Shown here: positions 8,102-15,474 of the stretch, piece by piece
Position numbering within the stretch: position 1 is the first letter of the stretch
Layout: each line of letters opens with the position of its first letter
Notes under the pieces: generated by a model
What the model was told of the DNA's origin: nothing
Seen by the model: the letters and a program-made list of their open reading frames with translations, nothing else
The model's database searches: none
Made by a program: the position numbers and the translations under genes
Assembly: GCA_047722935.1 (NCBI GenBank)
Contig: JBDNZS010000001.1
Span: 62,001 to 126,000 of the forward strand
DNA from: Ethanoligenens sp047722935
GTDB taxonomy: Bacteria; Bacillota; Clostridia; Oscillospirales; Ethanoligenentaceae
DNA length: 64,000 nucleotides
Reading direction: 5' to 3'

Positions 8102-8527
8102 ATGCAGCTTGAGGTTGGAACCGTATTGGAAGGAAAAGTGACGGGCATTACCAAGTTTGGCGCTTTTGTAGAACTGCCTGGCGGCAAGACGGGTATGGTT
8201 CACATATCCGAGGTAGCCCCTACGTTCGTCAAAGAAATCCGCGATTTCGTGCAGGAAAACCAGATGGTCAAGGTCAAAGTATTGGCCATCACCGAAGATG
8301 GGAAGGTCAGCCTTTCGATGAAGCGGATAGAGGCTGCCGCCCCACCAAAGCGTCCGTCTGCCGGACGGCCGGGCGGCTATGAGTGGTCACCGCGCAAAAA
8401 CGATAATCTCTCCTTTGAAGAAATGATGAACAAGTTCAAGCAATCGAGCGATGAGAAGCTGTCCGATCTCAAAAAATATATTGATCCCAAACGGGGGAAT
8501 GTTTCTCGGCGTGTGGGCACTAAATAA
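8102..8527 (+). CDS. yabR: S1-domain RNA-binding protein YabR
   Basis: 141 residues. Residues 1-75 form one S1 OB-fold: LEVGTVLEGKVTGITKFGAFVELPGG, GMVHISEVA, and VKVKVLAITEDGKVSLSMK. The C-terminal half is polar and low-complexity with basic patches. The family binds RNA; cellular role is unclear. The SD AGGAGG is 13 nt from the ATG, longer than optimal, suggesting modest translation. It closes the conserved mazG-to-yabR neighbourhood. Confidence 0.85.
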   Translation: MQLEVGTVLEGKVTGITKFGAFVELPGGKTGMVHISEVAPTFVKEIRDFVQENQMVKVKVLAITEDGKVSLSMKRIEAAAPPKRPSAGRPGGYEWSPRKNDNLSFEEMMNKFKQSSDEKLSDLKKYIDPKRGNVSRRVGTK

Positions 8528-8702
8528 TACGCGAACATTCGACGGCAATCTGCCCATGAATGTTACAGTTTCGAAGGGCCGTTCTGAACTGCAAAAACGA
8601 GGTGCAGCCGAACTTTCTGTGAGTATTGTGTCCGCAGAAAGAGTGGAAGCCGTTCTCGTTTTTGGTTTGGGGCAGCTCTTTTCTTCATCCCGCTTTTCCC
8701 GA
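8528..8702 (+). other. Gene-free stretch with three consecutive hairpins
   Basis: No credible gene. Three stem-loops follow each other: 8534-8564 (AACATTC/GAATGTT with an inner GGCA/TGCC), about 8589-8607 (CTGCA/TGCAG) and 8613-8641 (CTTTCTG/CAGAAAG). None has a T-tract, so they are not obvious terminators. They could be the structured 3' end of the yabR message or a small RNA. Confidence 0.4.
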
Positions 8703-8731
8703 TTGACATAAAAAAATAGCCGCCGGATTAT
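8703..8731 (+). promoter_or_regulatory. trxB: Probable trxB promoter
   Basis: A consensus -35 TTGACA at 8703-8708, 17-nt spacer and a poor -10 GATTAT at 8726-8731. The leader to trxB is about 140 nt and A/T-rich. Confidence 0.45.
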
Positions 8732-8875
8732 CGGCAGCCGCATACAAATAAAATTAAAGAATTGGGGAAGTGAAAGGGTATGAAGGGAGTTGCATATATA
8801 GATTACCACAAATAGAAATATTTGTAAACAATGAAAATGAAAAAAATATGACTTTTTTGAAAGGCAGGGAACCTT

Positions 8876-9778
8876 ATGGTGGACGTATTGATTGTTGGCG
8901 GTGGACCGGCAGGGGTAACAGCGGCGATCTATGCCGCGCGTGCGGGTCTTTCCACGATGATTTTGGAGCGCATGGGTGTAGGTGGACAGGCCGCGACGAC
9001 CTTTGAAATAGAGAATTGGCCGGGCAGCACATTGATCACAGGATTTGATTTTTCAACCAATCTGGAGAAACACGCCAAGTCTGTGGGTGCCAAGATGGTG
9101 TACGGGGATGTCACGGCATTTTCGTTGGAGGGTGCTGTTAAAAAAGTAACGACAGCCAAAGAAACATACGAGGCCAAAGCGGTGATTCTTGCACTGGGTG
9201 CGGAACGCCGTCTGCTTGGCACGCTAGGTGAAAAAGAATTTACCGGACGGGGTGTGTCCTATTGCGCAACGTGTGACGGCAACTTTTTCCGCAAAAAGAC
9301 GGTTGCGGTAATCGGCGGTGGCAACAGCGCGGTCGAGGATGCAATTTATCTGGCAAACATCTGTGAAAAAGTGTATATCATCCACCGGCGGGATCAATTC
9401 CGTGCGGAAGGGTATCTCCAACGGAAACTGGAGGGACTTTCCAATGTGGAGAAGATATTCAACACCGGTGTGGAGCGCATTGAGGGCGAAACTGCCGTGA
9501 CCGGTCTTGTGCTCAAAGAGAAGACCGACGGTGCCGAACGTGTATTGCCGGCATCGGGCATCTTTATTGCTGTTGGCACTAAGCCGCGCACGGATTTGCT
9601 GGCGGGTGCGCTGCCGTTGGACAAGGGCGGCTACGTGGATGTGGACGAAAACTGCGCCACGCCATTGCCCGGCGTTTTTGTGGCGGGGGATATCCGCAAA
9701 AAAGTGCTGCGGCAGATTGTGACTGCGGCATCCGACGGCGCCAATGCCGCCAATGCCGCCATCCATTTTCTCGCGTAA
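8876..9778 (+). CDS. trxB: Thioredoxin reductase
   Basis: 300-residue low-Mr flavoprotein disulfide reductase. It carries GGGPAG (8-13) for FAD, the redox pair CATC at 130-133 in the standard GVSYCATCDG context, GGGNSA (147-152) and HRRDQFRA for NADPH, and the GVFVAGDI C-terminal FAD site. It passes electrons from NADPH (or ferredoxin in some Clostridia) to thioredoxin. The HRR basic motif is consistent with NADPH. The ATG has a weak GGGA site 7-9 nt upstream. It is apparently monocistronic with no thioredoxin gene nearby. Confidence 0.93.
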   Translation: MVDVLIVGGGPAGVTAAIYAARAGLSTMILERMGVGGQAATTFEIENWPGSTLITGFDFSTNLEKHAKSVGAKMVYGDVTAFSLEGAVKKVTTAKETYEAKAVILALGAERRLLGTLGEKEFTGRGVSYCATCDGNFFRKKTVAVIGGGNSAVEDAIYLANICEKVYIIHRRDQFRAEGYLQRKLEGLSNVEKIFNTGVERIEGETAVTGLVLKEKTDGAERVLPASGIFIAVGTKPRTDLLAGALPLDKGGYVDVDENCATPLPGVFVAGDIRKKVLRQIVTAASDGANAANAAIHFLA

Positions 9779-9839
9779 GACAAGGCGATGTCGCCGGTAG
9801 TTGTTATTGTGCGGCTTGCAGATATAAAGGGTTAATAAC

Positions 9840-10994
9840 GTGTTGATTCAAAATGCGCGCGTCTTTACGATGGAAGGCGCGCTGATTGAGCATGGCTGGT
9901 TGGAAACGGAAGGAAACCGCATTAAAGCGCTTGGCGCGATGGATACGGTTCCGGTCACGACGGGCGAAGTGTTCGACGCAAAAGGCGGCAGTTTGCTGCC
10001 GGGGTTGGTGGACGCGCATACCCATCTGGGCATGTGGGAGGACAGCCTTGGTTTTGAGGGAGATGACGGTAATGAGAAAACCGACCCGTCCACGCCGCAT
10101 TTGAGTGCGGTGGACGCGGTCAATCCGCTTGACCGTTGTTTTTCCGAAGCGCGCGAGGCGGGTGTGACCACCGTTGTCACCGGACCGGGCAGCGCCAACC
10201 CCGTGAGCGGGCAGCTGATTGCCATGAAGACCGCCGGGCGGCGCATTGACGACATGCTGCTCAAGGCACCGATTGCCATCAAATTTGCGTTGGGCGAAAA
10301 CCCGAAAACAGTTTACCATGACCGTGACGAGACGCCTACCACCCGGATGGCGACGGCGGCGATTATTCGGGAGCAGCTGCTCAAGACGATGCGTTATCGG
10401 CAGAAATTATTGGCCTGCCGGGAGAACGAGGAGTTGGAGGAACCGGAGTTCGATTACAAATGCGAAGCATTGCTGCCGCTGTTTTCGGGTGAGGTACAAG
10501 CCCACTTCCACGCGCACCGTGCAGACGATATTTTTACTGCGCTGCGTATCGCAAAAGAGTTTGAACTGGATGCGGTCATTGTCCATGCCACGGAGGGACA
10601 CTTGATTGCGGAAGAACTGGCGGCGGGGCAGGTCAAGGTTCTTTCCGGACCCTTTCTGTGTGATCGCTCCAAACCGGAGCTGAAAAACCAGACACCGACC
10701 ACGCCGGGACAGCTGGTAAAAGCCGGGTTGTTCCCTGCACTTATCACCGACCACCCGGTTATCCCGACGCAATATCTGACGCTTTGCGCCGCGCTGGCAG
10801 TGCGTGAAGGGATGGATCGTGCTGCCGCGCTGCGTGCCATCACGATTCGTCCGGCGGAAATTTTGCACCTTGAAGACCGTGTAGGTTCACTGCGCGTGGG
10901 TAAAGACGCCGATCTGGTTGTGTTCGATGGAGATCCGCTGGATTTTTATGCGCATACCACCTTTGTGGCGGTGAATGGGAAACGCGTCAAGTGA
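9840..10994 (+). CDS. Imidazolonepropionase-like amidohydrolase
   Basis: 384-residue metal-dependent amidohydrolase of the COG1228 group. The N-terminal beta domain leads into VDAHTHLG (metal His60, His62), followed by AHFHAHR and VHATEGH (further His ligands) and ITDHPV near 308, which supplies the catalytic Asp. GKDADLVVFDGDPLD is the typical closing strand. Relatives act on cyclic amides or dipeptides; the substrate is unknown and no histidine-degradation gene is nearby, so it is not called HutI. The start is GTG 9840 behind an AAAGGG site. The GNAT gene follows after 12 nt. Confidence 0.8.
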   Translation: MLIQNARVFTMEGALIEHGWLETEGNRIKALGAMDTVPVTTGEVFDAKGGSLLPGLVDAHTHLGMWEDSLGFEGDDGNEKTDPSTPHLSAVDAVNPLDRCFSEAREAGVTTVVTGPGSANPVSGQLIAMKTAGRRIDDMLLKAPIAIKFALGENPKTVYHDRDETPTTRMATAAIIREQLLKTMRYRQKLLACRENEELEEPEFDYKCEALLPLFSGEVQAHFHAHRADDIFTALRIAKEFELDAVIVHATEGHLIAEELAAGQVKVLSGPFLCDRSKPELKNQTPTTPGQLVKAGLFPALITDHPVIPTQYLTLCAALAVREGMDRAAALRAITIRPAEILHLEDRVGSLRVGKDADLVVFDGDPLDFYAHTTFVAVNGKRVK

Positions 10995-11006
10995 GGACGT
11001 TGCAGC

Positions 11007-11453
11007 TTGAGGATTCATGAGAGTGTGCGAGAGAAAAGGGCGGTATTGCCCTTGCTTCTGCTTGCCGACCCGTGCGAAGAAATGATCGACCGGTATCTTA
11101 TGTCCGGCAGATTGTTTGTTATGCAAGAAAATGAGCTGCCGGTATGCGTGGCGGTCATTGCCTCCATATCGGATACCGTGTGTGAATTGAAAAATCTGGC
11201 GACCGATGAGCGGTGCCAAAATCAGGGTTATGCCACTGCTATGCTGCGGTATCTGTTTGCTTATTTCCGCCGACAGTGTGACAGGATGCTTGTGGGTACT
11301 TCCCAAAAGGGTACCACTTTTTATAAACGGTTTGGATTTGTTTATCATCACACCGTTCCGGCTTTTTTTACACGGCAGTATCCCGTACCTATTTATGAGG
11401 ACGGCATCCAATGCGTCGATATGTTGTATTTGCAAAAAAAGCTGCGTGAATAG
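11007..11453 (+). CDS. GNAT-family N-acetyltransferase
   Basis: 148 residues of the GCN5-related fold. The acetyl-CoA loop is visible as DERCQNQGYATAML (Q/RxxGxG/A type), preceded by the LKNLATDE beta-4 strand and followed by FYKRFGFVY, the usual beta-5/alpha-4 end. The acceptor substrate is unknown. The start TTG 11007 is chosen from GAGGA about 9 nt upstream; GTG 11025 is a possible alternative. Spacing of 12 nt suggests cotranscription with the amidohydrolase. Confidence 0.75.
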   Translation: MRIHESVREKRAVLPLLLLADPCEEMIDRYLMSGRLFVMQENELPVCVAVIASISDTVCELKNLATDERCQNQGYATAMLRYLFAYFRRQCDRMLVGTSQKGTTFYKRFGFVYHHTVPAFFTRQYPVPIYEDGIQCVDMLYLQKKLRE

Positions 11454-11492
11454 ATCTCCGGCAATGTTTTTTAATAAACCAAAGGAGGACGT

Positions 11493-12818
11493 ATGGCAAA
11501 CTGTGAACCGCCGGTGGTGAAATCAAAGCAGCCACCTGCTACCTGTTCGGTCGATCCCAGGCATCAAGAAGAGCCGTCACAACAGGCGGCGCAAGAGCCG
11601 GAAACAGCAGGAACACCGGAGCAACCGACTTATGCGTGGATGGTTGTGCAGAAAACGCTGGGCGTTTATATTGCCAAACCGTATTCTTTGGCGGGTTGCT
11701 CCCGCAGTGTGGGCAGGCTGCGGATTGTGGCGTTGTTCGTGCTGGTGGCTGTGGGAATCGCAGGTACTGCGTTTTTCCGTCAGCCCGAGCCGTTCCATTT
11801 GGCCCGTATATGGGCGACCGGCGGACTCCTGGGCAGCATTGCGCTGCTGCTTTGGGGTGTGGGGCTCTTTTTGTTTGGGCTCGTGCGCTCGCTGCTGGTG
11901 TGGCCTGCCGGCATTTTGCTGGTGACACTGTGGACAGGGGGACGTTTTGCACTGGAATGGGCATGGGCGCGTTCCCCGTTGCTGTTTGCCGCGTTGGCAC
12001 TGTTCTTGTTTGCGGTGTTGATTGGCGCCTTGCGGTATTTGATAAAGATCCTGCTGGTGTCGTTCAGTGCGACCTTTTGGCAATATGAGCGTGACGGCAT
12101 ACTGCGCGCGGCAGACCTGCCGTTGGGCGAATTGCCGACTGTGAAGGGCTATACAATCTTTTTATCCAGTGAGATGCAGATTCCGTTTGCCGTGCAGGAG
12201 GAGGAACCCGCCTCGGAGATTGGTGGACTTTTGCGGGATTGTATTTGTTTTTGTGCGCGACGGCGGTTGATTTTCTGCGGATATGTTCTGGACACGCGGG
12301 GCAAGCGTTTGACGTTGTTTTTTTATGCGGACGATGCGGAGCGGGCGCGCCGTGCAGTCATGCGGTTTGTGAGCAAGCAGGGATTGACGGCGGAGGTGAC
12401 CCTACACAAAGACCCGGATTGGCAGCGATTCCGGTCGGATGTGTATCCCAATGAAATGGAATACCAGCAGATTCACAACCGGTATCTCTATGACAATATG
12501 GAGGCGGGCGGGTTTGATTTCTCGCAGACCGTGCCGCAGATTTTTACTTTTTATTTTTCAGAGTCAAAGGATGCCCGTGCTTTTGCCAAACAGAGTGTTT
12601 CGCTCGGCTACGACGATGCGCGATATTTTGACCGGGAACAGCAGATGCATGAGTTAGGCGACGACCCGGCATTTTCCCATGCGGTGTGTGCGCAGTTGAC
12701 CGGACGAGTGGGGCTTGCACGAATGAATTGTAATACCGACCGTGCGATGGAATTGGCACAGCAGTTCCATGGGCAGTTCTATGAGTGGGAAATTGGGCGG
12801 CTGTCGCCGGAAGCATAG
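11493..12818 (+). CDS. Membrane protein with C-terminal RraB-like domain
   Basis: 441 residues. A Pro/Gln/Glu-rich disordered N-terminus (1-45) is followed by four hydrophobic segments (about 76-95, 107-131, 132-155, 160-190). A cytoplasmic part of about 240 residues comes next. Residues 312-435 look like RraB/DUF695: DPDWQRFRSDVYP, MEAGGFDFSQTVPQIFTFYF, DARAFAKQSVSLGY and the end FHGQFYEWEIG. The middle section (205-305) also carries a strand-rich repeat of the same flavour. In enterobacteria RraB binds RNase E; here a membrane-tethered form would be new, and the assignment is by pattern only. It has its own SD and a terminator. Confidence 0.6.
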   Translation: MANCEPPVVKSKQPPATCSVDPRHQEEPSQQAAQEPETAGTPEQPTYAWMVVQKTLGVYIAKPYSLAGCSRSVGRLRIVALFVLVAVGIAGTAFFRQPEPFHLARIWATGGLLGSIALLLWGVGLFLFGLVRSLLVWPAGILLVTLWTGGRFALEWAWARSPLLFAALALFLFAVLIGALRYLIKILLVSFSATFWQYERDGILRAADLPLGELPTVKGYTIFLSSEMQIPFAVQEEEPASEIGGLLRDCICFCARRRLIFCGYVLDTRGKRLTLFFYADDAERARRAVMRFVSKQGLTAEVTLHKDPDWQRFRSDVYPNEMEYQQIHNRYLYDNMEAGGFDFSQTVPQIFTFYFSESKDARAFAKQSVSLGYDDARYFDREQQMHELGDDPAFSHAVCAQLTGRVGLARMNCNTDRAMELAQQFHGQFYEWEIGRLSPEA

Positions 12819-12854
12819 TTGTTCCTGTGGGTGCGGTCTGGCAGGTGCACAGCA

Positions 12855-12884
12855 AAAAGCGGTTCCTTTGTGGGAACCGCTTTT
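12855..12884 (+). terminator. Intrinsic terminator
   Basis: Perfect 12-bp stem AAAAGCGGTTCC / GGAACCGCTTTT with a 6-nt loop, T-rich on the 3' side. Confidence 0.85.
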
Positions 12885-12913
12885 CCTGTTTTAAGGTTTT
12901 TTGGGACAAGGGG

Positions 12914-12942
12914 TTGCTATCTGAGAAACGACCTGCTATAAT
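12914..12942 (+). promoter_or_regulatory. hpf: hpf promoter
   Basis: TTGCTA at 12914-12919, 17-nt spacer, TATAAT at 12937-12942 with an extended TGC. Confidence 0.7.
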
Positions 12943-12959
12943 AAAGAAAATTCCATATA

Positions 12960-12994
12960 AATTTGGACAAAATCAAAACGATTTATGTCCAAAT
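12960..12994 (+). promoter_or_regulatory. Strong hairpin in the hpf leader
   Basis: Arms AATTTGGACA (12960-12969) and TGTCCAAATT (12985-12994) pair perfectly. Inside them AAATC pairs with GATTT around an AAAAC loop, giving 15 bp with one bulged base. No T-run follows, so it is a leader element or operator rather than a terminator. Confidence 0.55.
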
Positions 12995-13051
12995 TACACA
13001 ACTTCAGGCTTTTTGAAAGTCAATACGCCTAACCGATAAGGAGATGGTCCC

Positions 13052-13597
13052 ATGCATGTTAATATTACAGGCCGCAAAACGCAACTCAAAGAAGCTTTCA
13101 AGGAAAAGGTCATCAAAAAAGTGGGTAAGTTCGAGCGCTTTTTTGAACCGGACGCAACGGCTTTTGTAACCGTTACGATTGAGGGCGAACGGCAGACCGT
13201 CGAGATTACCATCAAAAACAAGGGTATTGTGTTTCGCTCTGAGGAGACCACGCCGGATATGTCGGCCTCGCTTGATATTGCGATCGACCACATTCTGCGC
13301 CAAATCCATAAGAATAAGACCCGGCTGGAAAGACGCCTGCGTGTCGGCGCGTTCGAGAGCGTGCAGGAGGTAGAAGAAATTCCGCCGATAGAGGCAGTGC
13401 CGTCGTTTGATGTGGTGAAAGTGAAATCGTTCCCAGTCAAGCCGATGGATGTGCAGGAAGCAATTTTGCAGATGAACCTTTCCGGACATCTGTTCTTTGC
13501 GTTCTTGAATGCGGAAAGCGAAGATGTCAATATCGTATATAAACGGAGCAAAGGCGGTTACGGCGTGCTGGAGCCTGTTGCAAATGACGAAGACTGA
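13052..13597 (+). CDS. hpf: Ribosome hibernation promoting factor, long form
   Basis: 181 residues, the long HPF of Gram-positives that joins 70S ribosomes into inactive 100S dimers. The N-terminal YfiA-like domain (MHVNITGRKTQLKEAFKEKV ... FVTVTIEG) binds the decoding centre. A Glu/Pro-rich linker around 108-125 leads to the C-terminal dimerisation domain (VVKVKSFPVKPMDVQEAI ... HLFFAFLNAESEDVNIVYKR). SD AAGGAGA lies 8 nt from the ATG. It has its own promoter, a structured leader and a perfect terminator, fitting stand-alone stress regulation. Confidence 0.93.
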   Translation: MHVNITGRKTQLKEAFKEKVIKKVGKFERFFEPDATAFVTVTIEGERQTVEITIKNKGIVFRSEETTPDMSASLDIAIDHILRQIHKNKTRLERRLRVGAFESVQEVEEIPPIEAVPSFDVVKVKSFPVKPMDVQEAILQMNLSGHLFFAFLNAESEDVNIVYKRSKGGYGVLEPVANDED

Positions 13598-13623
13598 GCG
13601 ACCGTAAAACTGCAAAAAATATG

Positions 13624-13663
13624 AAGGAAAGACGGGCGGCTGTGCAGTCGCCCGTCTTTCCTT
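13624..13663 (+). terminator. Intrinsic terminator after hpf
   Basis: A perfect 15-bp stem, AAGGAAAGACGGGCG with its complement at 13649-13663, and a 10-nt loop. Confidence 0.8.
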
Positions 13664-13684
13664 TGCGTCATTTGCTCTTCGAGG

Positions 13685-13713
13685 TTGTTCCCGCAGCCGG
13701 AATGGGGTATAAT
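13685..13713 (+). promoter_or_regulatory. Promoter for the methyltransferase gene
   Basis: TTGTTC at 13685-13690, 17-nt spacer, TATAAT at 13708-13713. Confidence 0.6.
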
Positions 13714-13796
13714 AAACAGATGTGACGGCGTGATTCGGCAACTTTTTTGAACAATATCCAGTAAACTATGAACACCGATAGATGGGATGAACAAGC

Positions 13797-14927
13797 ATGA
13801 CGAACTATACATTGACGTGCCCGTGCCTGTTTGGGCTGGAAAGTTTAGTGGCGGAGGAAGCACGCGCGCTCGATTTTGCGGATGTGGCCGCATTTGATGG
13901 ACGGGTGGTCTTTACGGGGGATGCAAGCGCCATTGCCCGTGCGAACATTCACCTGCGCTGCGCGGAGCGGGTGCTCATCCGGCTGGCGGAATTCCCCGCG
14001 CGCAGTTTCGAGGAACTGTTTGAGGGTGTGCGCGCCATTCCATGGGAAACATTTGTGGGCAAGAACGACGCGTTCCCGGTGAAGGGGTGGTCGCTTAAGT
14101 CCGCACTGCACAGTGTGCCGGATTGCCAGGCCATCATCAAGAAAGCTGCTGTGGAACGGTTGAAAAGCAGCTATCATGTGGATTGGTTCGAGGAGACTGG
14201 CGCACTGGTGCAGATTCGGTTTTCCATCCATAAAGATATGGTGGACATCTATCTGGACACGTCGGGCGACGGACTGCACAAGCGTGGCTACCGTCTGAAA
14301 GCCAACGAAGCGCCGCTCAAGGAAACATTGGCGGCAGCGATGGTGCGCCTGTCCCGTCCGTTTGCGGACAAGTTCTTTTGTGACCCAATGTGCGGTTCCG
14401 GCACATTGGTGATTGAAGCTGCCATGCTGCTGCAAAACATTGCGCCCGGGCTGAACCGTACCTTTGCCGCCGAGCGTTGGCATTGGATCTCTGCTGAAGT
14501 CTGGCAGGAGGCACGCGCGGCGGCGCGGGACGCGGTGGATCGCAAGCCCTGTCTGATTGAGGGGAGCGACAACGACCCGGCGGCGATATCCTTGGCAAAA
14601 GAAAATGCCAAACGAGCGGGTGTGGACGATTGCATCCGTTTTGAGCAGCGGGACGTGCGAGACTTTTCACCTACGCAGACCCGCGGCGAGGTGGTGTGCA
14701 ATCCGCCTTATGGCGAGCGGATGCTGGAAGCGCGTGAGGCTGAGGATCTTTATGCGGAATTGGGCGCTTTATACCGTAAATTGCCACAGTTTCAGTTTTA
14801 TATCATCAGTCCCAGCGACCGGTTTGAACTGCTTTTCGGCGCGCGCGCGGATAAGCGCCGCAAACTATACAATGGGATGATTCGCTGCGAATTGTTTCAG
14901 TATTTTCGTCCTCGTGCGAAAAATTAG
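13797..14927 (+). CDS. THUMP-domain rRNA methyltransferase (RlmL/YpsC-like)
   Basis: 376 residues, class I SAM-dependent RNA methyltransferase. The N-terminal ~150 residues contain the ferredoxin-like and THUMP RNA-binding part. Then come the SAM site FCDPMCGSGTLVIEAA, an acidic loop GSDNDPAAI and the catalytic VCNPPYGERM (NPPY). The family methylates a guanine N2 in 23S rRNA (RlmL/YpsC) and is often one gene in Firmicutes. There is no RlmK domain. It starts at ATG 13797 without a clear SD; the promoter is about 85 nt upstream. Confidence 0.85.
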   Translation: MTNYTLTCPCLFGLESLVAEEARALDFADVAAFDGRVVFTGDASAIARANIHLRCAERVLIRLAEFPARSFEELFEGVRAIPWETFVGKNDAFPVKGWSLKSALHSVPDCQAIIKKAAVERLKSSYHVDWFEETGALVQIRFSIHKDMVDIYLDTSGDGLHKRGYRLKANEAPLKETLAAAMVRLSRPFADKFFCDPMCGSGTLVIEAAMLLQNIAPGLNRTFAAERWHWISAEVWQEARAAARDAVDRKPCLIEGSDNDPAAISLAKENAKRAGVDDCIRFEQRDVRDFSPTQTRGEVVCNPPYGERMLEAREAEDLYAELGALYRKLPQFQFYIISPSDRFELLFGARADKRRKLYNGMIRCELFQYFRPRAKN

Positions 14928-15008
14928 ACAAAAAAGATAGGTGCAGGGGGCGAAATTTGCATTTTATTCGGCAAATTGACGAAAATGAAAAGATTCCCTT
15001 ATGAGCAC

Positions 15009-15037
15009 TTGATTTTTACCAACAGAGTGATTACAAT
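15009..15037 (+). promoter_or_regulatory. groESL promoter
   Basis: TTGATT at 15009-15014, 17-nt spacer, TACAAT at 15032-15037, ending just before the CIRCE element. Confidence 0.75.
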
Positions 15038-15041
15038 AGTT

Positions 15042-15068
15042 TTAGCACTCAACGGAATGGAGTGCTAA
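15042..15068 (+). promoter_or_regulatory. CIRCE operator (HrcA site)
   Basis: Perfect inverted repeat TTAGCACTC-N9-GAGTGCTAA, the canonical CIRCE bound by the heat-shock repressor HrcA. It lies at +1 of the promoter and in the 5' leader of groES. No hrcA gene is in this window. Confidence 0.97.
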
Positions 15069-15109
15069 TTGTTTGAAACAAAAAAATTCGTTCAAGGAGG
15101 AATTTTAAA

Positions 15110-15394
15110 ATGACACTCAAACCTCTTGCGGACAGAGTCGTTATTAAACTGGTCGAGGCGGAGGAAACCACGAAAAGTGGTATCATCCTGCCGGATAACG
15201 CCAAGGAAAAGCCCCAGATTGCGGAAGTGATCGCGGTGGGTCCGGGCGGCGTGGTGGATGGCAAAGAAATCACCATGTACCTGACAGCCGGCCAGAGAGT
15301 AATCGCCAGCAAATATTCAGGCACCGAAGTTAAGGTGGACGGCACCGAATACACCATCGTGCGCCAAGGCGATATCCTGGCCATTGTGGAATAA
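15110..15394 (+). CDS. groES: Co-chaperonin GroES
   Basis: 94 residues, Hsp10. Starts with TLKPLADRVVIKLVEAEETTKSGIILPDNAKEKP, which includes the mobile loop (about 16-32) that docks on GroEL, and contains the GPGG turn and the YSGTEVKVDG strand. SD AAGGAGG lies 7 nt from the ATG. It is cotranscribed with groEL 80 nt downstream under CIRCE/HrcA control. Confidence 0.97.
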   Translation: MTLKPLADRVVIKLVEAEETTKSGIILPDNAKEKPQIAEVIAVGPGGVVDGKEITMYLTAGQRVIASKYSGTEVKVDGTEYTIVRQGDILAIVE

Positions 15395-15474
15395 AAACCG
15401 GTTTTGAGAAGTTTGTTTTATGAGGCGCCGCTCTTGTGCGGCAGTTTCGTAAATTACGGGAGGTAAAGGTAACG

